Positions 50,825 to 59,682 of a DNA stretch of 64,000 nt are shown here, one piece after another. The stretch comes from Desulfocicer vacuolatum DSM 3385 (GTDB lineage: Bacteria; Desulfobacterota; Desulfobacteria; Desulfobacterales; Desulfobacteraceae), in NCBI RefSeq assembly GCF_900176365.1, contig NZ_FWXY01000013.1:62001-126000 (forward strand), read 5' to 3'. Below the pieces are notes generated by a model. The model was given only the letters and a program-made list of their open reading frames with translations, did no database searches and had not been told where the DNA came from. Each line of letters opens with the position of its first letter. Position 1 is the stretch's first letter. The translations under genes were made by a program, and so were the position numbers.

Positions 50825-52624
50825 ATGCAAATGACAGATTACCAGCTGGCAAATGCCATTAGAAAAGAAAAAGCGCTTTTAAAAGAAAGGTCACAGATCC
50901 TTGCCGGGGACTCCCAGCAGGCCCTTGATGATATACTGAGTTCAAATCAACCGGCCACATTGATTCAATCCTTTCCTGATCAGGATCTTTATTATCTCAT
51001 GCATCACATCGGTGTGGACGATTTTATTCCTGTTCTTTCCCTTGCAACCTCCCGACAATGGGAGTACTTCCTGGATATGGATGTGTGGCAGGGGGACAGA
51101 CTGGATCTTCCCTGCATGACCCGGACACTGGAGATGCTTTTTAAAGCCGATCCCCAGCGTCTGCTTCGATGGATCATCAAGGAAAAACCGGATTTTCTGG
51201 AATACTATTTTTTTAAGAGCATGGAAATCCGTATCCTTGAACATGATGAGAATCCATCGGACTTTGGAGATGATTTCACCACATTGGACCATCAGTTTTA
51301 TTTTAGATTTCCTGAAATTTCTCTGGAGGTCAAAGATGTGGTCAATGAAGTATCGCTTCTGGCAATAGGGGATGAAGGAGATGCCGATCCCGCAGGTGAG
51401 CTGGAAAAAAACCGGGAACGGGCAGAGTCTCTGATCACCGGAATGCTCAATGCCCTGGCACAGATGGACCTTTCAATATGCCAGGCTGTGCTCATGGAAA
51501 GTACGGCTGTTATCCCCTCTGAAACAGAAGAAGAGCAATATCGTTTAAGAAATGTAAGGCTGGCTGAAAAGGGATTTTTACCCCATTACGAAGCCGTTGG
51601 TGTGTATCAACCCATGGCGCTGAAGGATATCAAACCCCGGGCATCGTCATGGCTCACACGTCCCTGGCTGGGAACGGATTTACCGATTTTCCCCTGCTTT
51701 ACAGACAGCCTCATGCCCAGGGAAAGCCTTTTTGCCAGGGCGCTTGCGGGCGTGGCGGACGAGACGGCTCTGATGAACCTCCAGGCTGAACTGGCTTCAT
51801 TAGTAAATCATGTCATTTCTGCTGATCAAGTAACCATTCGATCCCGGAAAGATATGGAGGGTGCGGTTAAAAAAACCTGTGCGTATCTTTCCCTGGGGAT
51901 GGAAATAATCCATGGACAGACGGACACGTGCCTTGCCCCCCATGGGGTGGGTATTATTATGACCTATTCCCTTGAAACGATTTTCCACATGGCTTCAGGT
52001 GCCGGTATTCGGCTTAAAACCGCTGCAAGACAATGGTATGAGACAAGCTGGATTTCTTCCCGGGATCTTTCCTTGTCCTTTCTCGGGGAGAACTGGCTGG
52101 GTGTCGCCGGAGGGCTTTTCCTGGCAAGACCGTTATATTTTGATAATTATGTTACAGGTGTATTGTATCGACCTTTTGCCGGTTTGTCTGATTTGATGGA
52201 AAGTGCCCGGCAGCTGGCAATCATCCAGGAAGTGGATGCACTCATGGCCGTCATGGATCCGGAAATAGCCCTTGATACTTCAGGTCTGCTTACCTGGAAA
52301 TCGCTTTTGTTGACCTTGTGGGCCCGATCCTGTCTGGGGATGGATATGGTGGTTAAATCCATTCCTTTGCCCGGTTTCCAGCCTTTTTTTCAGGCACTGT
52401 TTTCAAAGGATGATAAGAACATAAAGAAAAGATGCATTACCCTTGACAAAAGAGCTGATTTTCTTTTGTGGCTGGCCCGGACCGCAGGGGAAAAAACGTT
52501 GAGTGAAAATATCAAAGATGCGGTAACCGTTTTATTTGATGAACTTGAGGATGAGTACGGCGGTGTGATGGAAATGGACATTGAGCCGGAATTGATGGCC
52601 ACCCATTTTTTCATTGGTGAATGA
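50825..52624 (+). CDS. DUF6178 family protein
   Basis: The 599-residue soluble protein belongs to a family of unknown function that I associate with deltaproteobacteria. It starts MQMTDYQLANAIRKEKALL and has a conserved-looking region FPDQDLYYLMHHIGVDDFIPVLSLATSRQWEYFLDMDVW near residue 50. It is mostly helical with no signal peptide or membrane segment. AGGAAG lies before ATG 50825. It converges on a metallo-beta-lactamase-fold gene. I cannot assign a function. Confidence 0.7.
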   Translation: MQMTDYQLANAIRKEKALLKERSQILAGDSQQALDDILSSNQPATLIQSFPDQDLYYLMHHIGVDDFIPVLSLATSRQWEYFLDMDVWQGDRLDLPCMTRTLEMLFKADPQRLLRWIIKEKPDFLEYYFFKSMEIRILEHDENPSDFGDDFTTLDHQFYFRFPEISLEVKDVVNEVSLLAIGDEGDADPAGELEKNRERAESLITGMLNALAQMDLSICQAVLMESTAVIPSETEEEQYRLRNVRLAEKGFLPHYEAVGVYQPMALKDIKPRASSWLTRPWLGTDLPIFPCFTDSLMPRESLFARALAGVADETALMNLQAELASLVNHVISADQVTIRSRKDMEGAVKKTCAYLSLGMEIIHGQTDTCLAPHGVGIIMTYSLETIFHMASGAGIRLKTAARQWYETSWISSRDLSLSFLGENWLGVAGGLFLARPLYFDNYVTGVLYRPFAGLSDLMESARQLAIIQEVDALMAVMDPEIALDTSGLLTWKSLLLTLWARSCLGMDMVVKSIPLPGFQPFFQALFSKDDKNIKKRCITLDKRADFLLWLARTAGEKTLSENIKDAVTVLFDELEDEYGGVMEMDIEPELMATHFFIGE

Positions 52625-52634
52625 TTTGAAAAAA

Positions 52635-53474
52635 TTAAAGATTAAATTCCATGTTGCAGGCAACACCCAGACATGCCATGCTCTCTCCACGATCCTTTAT
52701 GATCCGGCGGCAATGGTCCACGATTTTATCCATCTGGATGTCTGTTCTTTCCTGGTTAAGGTGAAATAATCCCAGTTCTTTTACCCGGGCTTTTATGGCA
52801 AGCTCAATCACATCTGTATATGCAGAGTGTCCCCATCCTGTTTTTGAAGGGTATTCGTCGGGGGTGAACTCTGCATCATGGAAAAGAAGATCTGCATTGC
52901 TGCAAAAACGTTCATACGCTTCATTTTCCAACCCCTTAGGGTGCCGGTAACCCAATTCGTTATCTGTGAGAAACACAAAGGATTTTCCATTTTCCGTAAA
53001 TTTATAGCCCAGTCCGCCCCCGGGGTGATTCAGGGCAATGGTGGAGATGGAAAGAGACCCAATGGTAAACTGATCTTTCATGTGGTCTTTGTACCGGATG
53101 TTGGCTTCAAGGTCCTTCATGGTGATGGGGAAAAAAGGCGGTTGGATGAGACTTTTAAAAATTTCTTCAACAGTGGTGTTTGAAAATGAGCTGTTTTGAA
53201 CTGTCAGGGTTACCCCGGGGTCCTGCAGGGGCTTAAAGAAAGTAAAACCGGAAATATGATCCCAGTGGGCATGGGTAAGAAAAAGATACAGTTCCTGCCG
53301 GGGGGCTGCAACAAGATCAATTCCCAGTTTTCGTATACCGGTACCCGCATCTATGATTAAATTTTCCCCAGATCCGGCAATGACCTGAATACAGGTGGTT
53401 TCCCCTCCAAATTTACAGTATTCATTGCCGGCAACGGCGATGGATCCTCTGGATCCCCAGCATTTAATCTTCAT
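52635..53474 (-). CDS. Metallo-beta-lactamase-fold hydrolase
   Basis: This is a two-metal hydrolase of the RNase Z / class II cyclic phosphodiesterase-like branch. The metal motif is FLTHAHWDHISGF near residue 87, DNELGYRHP near residue 172 and FHDAEFTPDEYPSKTGWGHS near residue 200 supply further ligands, and LFHLNQERTD ends the site. The N-terminus MKIKCWGSRGS is typical of this branch. The length is 279. It lies alone, divergent from fadE. The substrate is unknown; a cyclic nucleotide or phosphonate is possible. Confidence 0.8.
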   Translation of the reverse strand: MKIKCWGSRGSIAVAGNEYCKFGGETTCIQVIAGSGENLIIDAGTGIRKLGIDLVAAPRQELYLFLTHAHWDHISGFTFFKPLQDPGVTLTVQNSSFSNTTVEEIFKSLIQPPFFPITMKDLEANIRYKDHMKDQFTIGSLSISTIALNHPGGGLGYKFTENGKSFVFLTDNELGYRHPKGLENEAYERFCSNADLLFHDAEFTPDEYPSKTGWGHSAYTDVIELAIKARVKELGLFHLNQERTDIQMDKIVDHCRRIIKDRGESMACLGVACNMEFNL

Positions 53475-53567
53475 GCTAATTTCCTATTCAAAAATTGACA
53501 TTGGACCTTAATATTTGGCTATCACATCATACTCTTATAGTCCATAAAAAAATGAATCAACCATATG

Positions 53568-53596
53568 TTGACATTCCGCTTTTCTTGGCTTAGGAC
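53568..53596 (+). promoter_or_regulatory. Candidate promoter of fadE
   Basis: TTGACA at 53568-53573 is followed 17 bases later by TAGGAC. The -35 lies in a small palindrome TCAAC-CATAT-GTTGA (53557-53571), a possible operator. The fadN promoter also begins TTGACATTC. The -10 is weak. Confidence 0.35.
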
Positions 53597-53655
53597 ATTA
53601 CTATCAGTAGTGAAAAAAATAAACGAGAAAAATGTAAAAAAAGGGAGATGAACTT

Positions 53656-55503
53656 ATGGCGCAGTTGATTTCAGACCGTAGAGACATTGATTTTGTACTC
53701 CATGAACAACTTGGTTTGGTTGAAGATGAATTGTTTGCGGAATTTAATAAGAAAACCGTGGATCTCATTGTGTCTGAGGCAAGAAATCTTGCGATAAAGG
53801 AAATTCTTCCCACACAGAAACCGGGAGATGAAGAAGGGTGTGTCCTGGAAGACGGCAAAGTAACCGTACCGGAATGCTTTAAACGGCCCTGGAAGCTTTA
53901 TTGTGAAGGGGAATGGCTGGCCATGTGCGATGATCCGGAAGTGGGTGGACAGGGAATGCCCAAGCTGGTGGGATTGGCTGCCAATGAATATCTGGTGGGT
54001 GCAAATCCTTCGTTCATGCTTTACAGCGGCATGACCCACGGTGCAGCCAAGCTGGTGGAAGAGTTTGGAACAGATGAGCAAAAAGCCCTTTACATGGAAA
54101 AAATGTTTTCCGGTGAATGGGGCGGTACCATGCTGCTCACCGAACCTGAAGCTGGCTCCGATGTGGGGGCCTTGACATCCACAGCCACCCTTAATGAAGA
54201 TGGGACATACAGCATCAAGGGCACCAAAATATTTATATCCGCAGGGGAGCATGACCTGGTTGATAATATTATTCATCCGGTATTGGCCAGAATTGAAGGC
54301 TCTCCAGAGGGTACAAAGGGTATCTCTCTGTTTCTGGTTCCCAAATATTTTGTCAACAAGGACGGCAGCCTTGGGGATTTCAACAATGTGGTGTGCACCG
54401 GTATTGAAGAAAAAATGGGTATCCACGGCAATGCCACCTGTACCCTTACACTGGGTGAAAAGGGCGAAAGCATCGGCACTCTTTTGGGAGAAGTTAACAA
54501 AGGAATGCCGGAAATGTTCCGCATGATGAACGAAGCCAGGGCCTTTGTGGGACTCCAGGCCTTTGGTGTGGCCACAGCCTCCTATATGTACGCACTTGAT
54601 TATGCCCGCACCAGGGTTCAGGGAAGAAATATGGTCTCCGGTCGGGAACCCGGGGCAAAAAATGTACCCATCATCCAGCACCCGGATGTCCGTCGTCAAT
54701 TGCTGAACATGAAATCCCTGGTGGAGGGCATGAGAAGCCTGCTGTACCTCAATGCCAAGTGCGCTGATCTTAAAGCCACTGCCACTTCGGATGAAGACCG
54801 TGAGAAATACAGCGACCTCATTGAAGTATTAACCCCCATTGTAAAGGGGTATGTCACTGACAAGGCCCTGGAAGTATGCAGTCATGGGGTCCAGGTGTTT
54901 GGTGGATATGGTTATATCAAAGAGCTGCCCGTGGAACAGCTCATGCGAGATTCCAGAATTTTTATGATCTATGAAGGGACCAACGGTATTCAGGCCATGG
55001 ATCTTCTGGGGCGGAAACTGGCCATGAAAAAGGGTAAATCCTTTGGATATTTCCTTGAGATGATGGCAGACACCGTAAAGGAAGCAAAGGCAACTGAAGG
55101 TGTTGAAGCGTTGGCCCTCAAGGTGGAAGCTGCCATGGAAAAGTATACATCCACAGCGGAAATTATTGGCAAAAGAGCCCGCTCCAGTGAGGTTTTGAAC
55201 GCCTATTCCTTTGCCCATCCCTTCCTGGAAATCACCGGTGATCTCACCATGGCATGGATGCTTTTATGGCGGGCCTGTGTGGCTGCTCCCAAACTTGCAA
55301 AAAAAGCAGGGGGGCTTGATCCTGAAGTGGTTGCTGCCAAAGCCGGAAAGAATAAAGATGCTGCTTATTATGCCGGACAAATTCAGACAGCGGCTTTTTT
55401 CATTAACACGTTGCTGCCTTCAGCCCTGGCAAAAATGGATGCCATTGCCGAGGCTGACACCAGCGTTGAAGACATGCATGAAGCCTCTTTTGGTTCCAAA
55501 TAA
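53656..55503 (+). CDS. fadE: Acyl-CoA dehydrogenase
   Basis: This FAD enzyme makes trans-2-enoyl-CoA from acyl-CoA and passes electrons to ETF. The 615-residue length and the C-terminal extension fit the large dehydrogenases found with FadN and FadA. Visible are LTEPEAGSDVGALTSTA near residue 158, IKGTKIFISAGEHD near residue 185, ARTRVQGR near residue 315 and the region VFGGYGYIKELPVEQLMRDSRIFMIYEGTNGIQAMDLLGRK near residue 415, which contains the likely catalytic Glu. GGGAG precedes ATG 53656. It would complete the fadN-fadA pathway although it lies 26 kb away. A strong terminator follows. Confidence 0.92.
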   Translation: MAQLISDRRDIDFVLHEQLGLVEDELFAEFNKKTVDLIVSEARNLAIKEILPTQKPGDEEGCVLEDGKVTVPECFKRPWKLYCEGEWLAMCDDPEVGGQGMPKLVGLAANEYLVGANPSFMLYSGMTHGAAKLVEEFGTDEQKALYMEKMFSGEWGGTMLLTEPEAGSDVGALTSTATLNEDGTYSIKGTKIFISAGEHDLVDNIIHPVLARIEGSPEGTKGISLFLVPKYFVNKDGSLGDFNNVVCTGIEEKMGIHGNATCTLTLGEKGESIGTLLGEVNKGMPEMFRMMNEARAFVGLQAFGVATASYMYALDYARTRVQGRNMVSGREPGAKNVPIIQHPDVRRQLLNMKSLVEGMRSLLYLNAKCADLKATATSDEDREKYSDLIEVLTPIVKGYVTDKALEVCSHGVQVFGGYGYIKELPVEQLMRDSRIFMIYEGTNGIQAMDLLGRKLAMKKGKSFGYFLEMMADTVKEAKATEGVEALALKVEAAMEKYTSTAEIIGKRARSSEVLNAYSFAHPFLEITGDLTMAWMLLWRACVAAPKLAKKAGGLDPEVVAAKAGKNKDAAYYAGQIQTAAFFINTLLPSALAKMDAIAEADTSVEDMHEASFGSK

Positions 55504-55506
55504 CTG

Positions 55507-55590
55507 CCATGGGCAGACCGTCTTCTGATTCGGTTTTGCCCATAATGAAACATGAAAGAGTGTTGAACTTTTCTACTCTTTTTTAGTAAA
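55507..55590 (-). repeat. R1 hairpin, locus g (after fadE)
   Basis: Directly after the fadE stop, CTGCCATGGGCAGACCGTCTTCTGATTCGGTTTTGCCC is an alpha unit. GAAAGAGT ... ACTCTTTT is a diverged beta unit whose two arms have changed together. Confidence 0.6.
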
Positions 55591-55619
55591 AAACAATAAT
55601 ATCATTTTTAAATAAATTG

Positions 55620-55659
55620 CCCGATGCCTTCCTTGTCTCAGGAAGGCGTCGGGTTTTTT
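55620..55659 (+). terminator. Terminator of fadE
   Basis: CCCGATGCCTTCC and GGAAGGCGTCGGG form a 13-bp stem with one T.G, loop TTGTCTCA, followed by TTTTTT. It lies 117 bases after the fadE stop. Confidence 0.9.
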
Positions 55660-55663
55660 ATGG

Positions 55664-55850
55664 TCTCAACTTTCGGTGTTCGCATTTCGTGATGGGGTCA
55701 GACTTTCGTTATTGACATTATCGAGGCTTTTTTCGTTGGCAAAGGCCTTGGTCGATAACATCAATAACAAAAGTCTGACCCCGTTGGCACACTGAGCCCA
55801 TCGGTACATTTAAAAATGCCGGCTTTGAAATGAAGCTCGAAAGTTGAGTT
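55664..55850. repeat. R3 long palindromic element, copy 2
   Basis: It is nearly identical to 10721-10906. The stem GGGGTCAGAC (55694-55703) / GTCTGACCCC (55773-55782) differs from copy 1 by one base on each arm, and pairing is kept. The ends are again CTCAACTTTCG and CGAAAGTTGAG. Confidence 0.85.
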
Positions 55851-56328
55851 ATGGTATAATGCACTGGACAAAGGGTCACAAAAAATGTAGACATATTTAA
55901 TCCTTGATGATTCAGATTGGCTAAGGATGGCTACAATAAAACTATATTCTTAAGCTTTTTGTCAGTCATAAGTTCTCTGTCTGTTTTGTCTATATATCTG
56001 TTTTGTCTATACATATAAGTTCTCAATGACCTGGGGTCATAAAACCAGTTAAAACTTTAAACGCTGAATGCTATTTAAAATAATTTCTGAATGCCCTGCA
56101 TTATATGGATTTTAAAATTTTAATTTTGTAGGGATTAGTGGTGTCAATGGGGTATGATAGATTAGGAATTTTGAGTAAGCTTGGCTCGTTTGGTTGAAAA
56201 ATGAAACATGTGCCTGTGGTTGTATGTTTTTATAAAAAATGGATTGTTGAGTATTTTGCAGATAATGTGTAAGAATTTTTTTCGTGGGATAAACTTGGGT
56301 TAATGTTGTGGATTAAAAGAGGTACTGC

Positions 56329-56949
56329 ATGAAAATTACGGATACAAAGGTGATACAGTCCGGAGAAAAAGCATTTTTTGATGCTGTCAAGGACCACCTT
56401 GACTGGAATGCCATCAGGGAGGTGGTGACAAAGAAAATGAAACATTGCTCCATCGAGTCAAAGGACGGAGAGATTGTTTTCCATGAGAACAGTGTGGCCT
56501 TTAAAATAAATTTACACTGTGCCATGGATGTGAGCATTCTGGTTGATCGAAACGGAAATATGGTGTCTGGTGAAAAGGAGCCGATTGATTCTTCCACTAT
56601 CGCCGCTTCGACCAAAACTATAATTGAAACAGAAAAAAAATACATGGCACAGCCCTCTTCCAGAGAGTCTAAAATGAAACAAGACATGAAGAAACCAGAT
56701 TCGACGGTTTCTTCCATTGAGGAAGAGTTTGATGCTAATAATACTGGTGTTTTGGAGCTTAACGATCTTTTAGATGAGTTGCCTCCAGAACAAGATACCT
56801 CTTCTTCTGTCATCAAAAAGGAAGGTTGGGCCGATGACGATGGGGACGATGTGGATCTTGAAACCTTGTTTTTTAAGGATAAGGTGGATGATGAAGAATT
56901 TGATGAGCAGACAGATGAACGCGGCGCTTTTTGGGAAGATAAAAAATAA
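56329..56949 (+). CDS. Hypothetical acidic protein
   Basis: I do not recognise this 206-residue protein. Residues 1-85 look like a compact alpha/beta domain (WNAIREVVTKKMKHCSIESKDGEIVFHENSVAFKINLHCAMDVSILVD). The rest is low-complexity and strongly acidic, with EEEFDANNTG, EGWADDDGDDVDLETLFF and DDEEFDEQTDE. No signal peptide or membrane segment is seen. ATG 56329 follows AGAGGTACTGC. An Hpt gene follows after 129 bases, so a role in a phosphorelay is possible but unproven. Confidence 0.6.
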   Translation: MKITDTKVIQSGEKAFFDAVKDHLDWNAIREVVTKKMKHCSIESKDGEIVFHENSVAFKINLHCAMDVSILVDRNGNMVSGEKEPIDSSTIAASTKTIIETEKKYMAQPSSRESKMKQDMKKPDSTVSSIEEEFDANNTGVLELNDLLDELPPEQDTSSSVIKKEGWADDDGDDVDLETLFFKDKVDDEEFDEQTDERGAFWEDKK

Positions 56950-56999
56950 GTTCTCCGGTGGCTTTGGATATTGGCGGTCTCAAAACACAATCTTTTGTA

Positions 57000-57085
57000 A
57001 TATGGTATGCCTAAGCTTACCTTTATGTTTTGTTGGGTGTAATCCGGTCTCAGAATAGGGGTGGCCCGTGGGGGATATATGGAAA
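57000..57085 (+). repeat. R1 hairpin remnant, locus h (Hpt leader)
   Basis: CTTTATGTTTTGTTGGGTGTAATCCGGTCTCAGAATAGGGGTGGCCCGTGGGGG is a decayed alpha unit with its linkers. Its GTGGGGG end serves as the ribosome site of the Hpt gene that starts at 57079. Confidence 0.55.
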
Positions 57086-57441
57086 AATGGCAGTGTGGTG
57101 CATCTGATGTGATTGATATAAAAGAGCTCATGGAAATTATGGACAACGACATGGCGCTTTTGGACGACTGCTTTGCTGTTTTTGTTGAGACTTGGTCTGA
57201 GTTTTTTAAGGAGATAGAGTCAGCTGTGCTGGCACGGGATGCAACTGCCCTTGACCGAGCAGCCCACAGCTTTAAGGGAACCTTGCAATATCTGGCTGCA
57301 ATGCCCGCTGTGGATGTGGTAAAGCGTCTTGAGCTTGCCGGTAAATCAGGTGATTTTACCACAGTTGATGAAGACCTTGACTCCCTGAATATGGCGTGCC
57401 AGGCCCTGGTGCGGTTTATGATGTCACGAAAAAAGTGTTAA
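57079..57441 (+). CDS. Hpt-domain phosphotransfer protein
   Basis: This single-domain histidine phosphotransfer protein of 120 residues would pass phosphate between response-regulator receivers. The phospho-accepting His is in DRAAHSFKGTLQYLAA near residue 63, with the usual Lys and Gly three and four residues on. The domain is a helical bundle with the YxxxxxxWSEFFKEIESAV pattern. ATG 57079 is preferred, with GGGGG before it; GTG 57061 is in frame upstream and lies in the R1 repeat. No histidine kinase or receiver gene is nearby, so its partners are elsewhere. Confidence 0.82.
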   Translation: MEKWQCGASDVIDIKELMEIMDNDMALLDDCFAVFVETWSEFFKEIESAVLARDATALDRAAHSFKGTLQYLAAMPAVDVVKRLELAGKSGDFTTVDEDLDSLNMACQALVRFMMSRKKC

Positions 57442-57532
57442 CATTCAGTTGGGGATAACCCTGAATTCGATTTTCTAAAATAAATTTATTAATGAGTAAT
57501 GCGCCAAAAAATAAATGGATGAGTTGTAAGTT

Positions 57533-58528
57533 ATGACAAATAAGTGTGTGCGTGCATTGGGGCTGTCCAGCGGTGGGCTTGACAGCATCCTTGCGGCCCT
57601 GATTTTAAAAGATCAGGGAATTGATGTGACCTGGATAACGTTTAAAACCCCTTTCTTTTCCCCAAAATCAGCCATACAGGCATCAAAACAGAACAATATT
57701 CCCATTCAGGTTGAAGACATCACGGATATTTACATGGAAATGTTGAAAAATCCACCGGCAGGCTATGGTAAAAACATGAATCCCTGTATGGATTGCCATG
57801 CATTGATGTTCGCCCAGGCTGGCGCTGTCATGGAAAAAGAGGGCTTTGATTTTCTGTTCAGCGGTGAGGTGGCAGGGCAACGGCCCATGTCACAGACCAA
57901 AAATTCCATGAATTATGTGGCAAAAAATTCCGGATTTAAGGGCCATATCCTTCGTCCGTTAAGTGCCCGGCTTTTTCCGGAAACCCCCATGGAAAAAGAA
58001 GGGCTGGTGGACCGGGAAAGATTACTGGACATCTCCGGCCGTTCCAGAAAAACACAAATTGCCCTGGCAGAAAAAATGGGAGTCACCAGATATCCGGCCC
58101 CGGCCGGGGGGTGTCTGTTGACAGATAAAGGATTCTCCAAACGGCTCAGGGATTTGATGGATGTGCAAAAAAAGTATGACACCCGGGATCTTTATCTGCT
58201 AAGCCATGGCCGCCATCTGCGCCTGGCTCCGGATACCCGTATTGTTGTGGGCAGAACAAAGGCTGAAAATCATGAAATTTCCAAACTGTATGATTCCCAA
58301 AAGGATATCCGACTGCGCCATGCCCGTTTGCCGGGGCCTTTGACCATCATGCCCGGCGGAGGGAATGAGGAGATGGTACGTCTGGCTGCCTCCATCTGTG
58401 CTGGATACACCAAGGCTGATCCGGGGCTGCCCACCCAGGTGGTGGTGCAGTTCCGGAAAAAAGAGGAGATAATCACGGTTCCCGTGTTAAAGGCCGTAGA
58501 TTTGAAAGATCGGATTTCTTATCTTTGA
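57533..58528 (+). CDS. PP-loop ATPase, tRNA thiolation-like
   Basis: This is an N-type ATP-pyrophosphatase related to ThiI and MnmA that would activate a substrate by adenylation. The PP-loop is GLSSGGLDSILAALIL at residues 10-25. Cysteines are in MNPCMDCHALMF near residue 85 and APAGGCLLTDKGFSKRLRDLMD near residue 195, as in tRNA thiouridylases. A further domain of about 120 residues follows, possibly for RNA. The length is 331. Its end overlaps the convergent rlmN by ten bases. A role in tRNA 2- or 4-thiouridine formation is inferred. Confidence 0.7.
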   Translation: MTNKCVRALGLSSGGLDSILAALILKDQGIDVTWITFKTPFFSPKSAIQASKQNNIPIQVEDITDIYMEMLKNPPAGYGKNMNPCMDCHALMFAQAGAVMEKEGFDFLFSGEVAGQRPMSQTKNSMNYVAKNSGFKGHILRPLSARLFPETPMEKEGLVDRERLLDISGRSRKTQIALAEKMGVTRYPAPAGGCLLTDKGFSKRLRDLMDVQKKYDTRDLYLLSHGRHLRLAPDTRIVVGRTKAENHEISKLYDSQKDIRLRHARLPGPLTIMPGGGNEEMVRLAASICAGYTKADPGLPTQVVVQFRKKEEIITVPVLKAVDLKDRISYL

Positions 58529-59592
58529 CAGCACTCACCCATTTTGGCTTTTAATTGGCCACAGGCCGCAGAGATGTCATCACCTTTGCTTTTTCGCACA
58601 ATGGCAGTGACCTGGCGGTCCAGAAGAATCTGCATGAATCGGCTGACATCCCCGGGGGAAGGGCGCTGAAATTCACTCTTTTCATGGGGATTGAAGGGAA
58701 TTAAATTCACCTTGGCCTTGATGGGTGCCAGCAGTCGCACCAAGCGATGGGCATCGGCATCTGAATCGTTGATTCCTTTGATGAGAATATATTCAAATGT
58801 GATTTTATTGCGGGGTTTCATGTGGTAGCGGCCACAGGCATCCAGCAATTTTGCCATGGGATATCGACGGTTTACAGGCATGAGGGCTGTTCGGGTGCTG
58901 TCTTGGGTGGCATTGAGTGATATGGCCAGATTGGCCTCGGTGTCAAGGCCCAGACGAAGGATTTCCGGCACCAGACCACAGGTGGATACGGTCACCCGGC
59001 GGGGGGAAAATTTCAAGCCGTAATCACTGTCTGTGATGATTGAAAGGGCTTTGATCACAGCTTCATAGTTATCCAGGGGTTCCCCCATGCCCATGAAAAC
59101 AATATTGGACAGCGGGGCTGTGCCATTTTTCAATGCCAGGTGTTGTCTGGCATCCCGCACCTGGGAGACAATCTCGGCACAGGTGAGATTTCGGTGAAAT
59201 CCGCCTTTGGCCGTGAGGCAGAATTTGCATGCCTGGCGGCAGCCTGCCTGGGAGGAAATGCACAGGGTGTAATGATCCTTCTGGGGAATAAGCACCGATT
59301 CAATGTAATTTCCGTCTGTCAGACGGAACAACAGTTTTTCTGTGCCGTCCTTTGACACTTCGGATCGTTCAAGTTCCAGGCGGGGGATGGAGAAATGAGA
59401 GGCAAGGGTTTGTCTCAATACCTTGCCAAGGTCGGTCATCTCCTCAAACGAGTCTGCCTGGCGAAGATAAATCCATTTAAAAATCTGACCTGCCCGAAAA
59501 GATCGCATGCCCTGGTTTTCAAACCATTTTTCCAGGGCTTTGCGACTGTAATTTTTTATATCTTCCATAATGTATTGTTTTATCCCTTTCAT
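58519..59592 (-). CDS. rlmN: 23S rRNA (A2503-C2)/tRNA (A37-C2) methyltransferase RlmN
   Basis: RlmN is a radical SAM enzyme that methylates C2 of adenine in 23S rRNA and some tRNAs. The cluster motif is CRQACKFC near residue 118. Earlier parts are AGQIFKWIYLRQADSFEEMTDLGKVLRQ near residue 35 and VLIPQKDHYTLCISSQAGC near residue 100. SNIVFMGMGEPLDNYEAV near 165, FSPRRVTVSTCGLVPEI near 195 and the late Cys in ISAACGQLK complete it. The length is 357 from ATG 59592; ATG 59568 (MEDIKNYSRK) is an equally possible start. Confidence 0.93.
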   Translation of the reverse strand: MKGIKQYIMEDIKNYSRKALEKWFENQGMRSFRAGQIFKWIYLRQADSFEEMTDLGKVLRQTLASHFSIPRLELERSEVSKDGTEKLLFRLTDGNYIESVLIPQKDHYTLCISSQAGCRQACKFCLTAKGGFHRNLTCAEIVSQVRDARQHLALKNGTAPLSNIVFMGMGEPLDNYEAVIKALSIITDSDYGLKFSPRRVTVSTCGLVPEILRLGLDTEANLAISLNATQDSTRTALMPVNRRYPMAKLLDACGRYHMKPRNKITFEYILIKGINDSDADAHRLVRLLAPIKAKVNLIPFNPHEKSEFQRPSPGDVSRFMQILLDRQVTAIVRKSKGDDISAACGQLKAKMGECCQR

Positions 59593-59613
59593 TTATTGTG
59601 TACTGATTTTCCC

Positions 59614-59642
59614 TTGACTTATCACGGGATTCATACTAAATT
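59614..59642 (+). promoter_or_regulatory. Candidate promoter of the ffh-rplS cluster
   Basis: TTGACT at 59614-59619 and TAAATT at 59637-59642 are separated by 17 bases, 41 bases before the ffh start codon. Each element has one or two mismatches to consensus. Confidence 0.4.
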
Positions 59643-59682
59643 CAAGAATTTTTAATCAATGCTTGAGGTGTGACTTTAATTC

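Larger units (their letters stand above)
55504..56328. other. Long intergenic region after fadE
   Basis: 825 bases without a gene. In order: an R1 remnant (55507-55590), the fadE terminator (55620-55659), R3 copy 2 (55664-55850), a short direct repeat TCTGTTTTGTCTATA (twice, 55978-56014) and an AT-rich stretch before the next gene. Confidence 0.5.

Noticed and set aside
55978-56014. Direct repeat TCTGTTTTGTCTATA as a CRISPR or iteron array
   Set aside because: Only two units with almost no spacer, and no associated genes.
57061-57078. GTG 57061 as start of the Hpt gene
   Set aside because: This start lies in the R1 repeat; ATG 57079 has GGGGG before it and gives a normal domain length.
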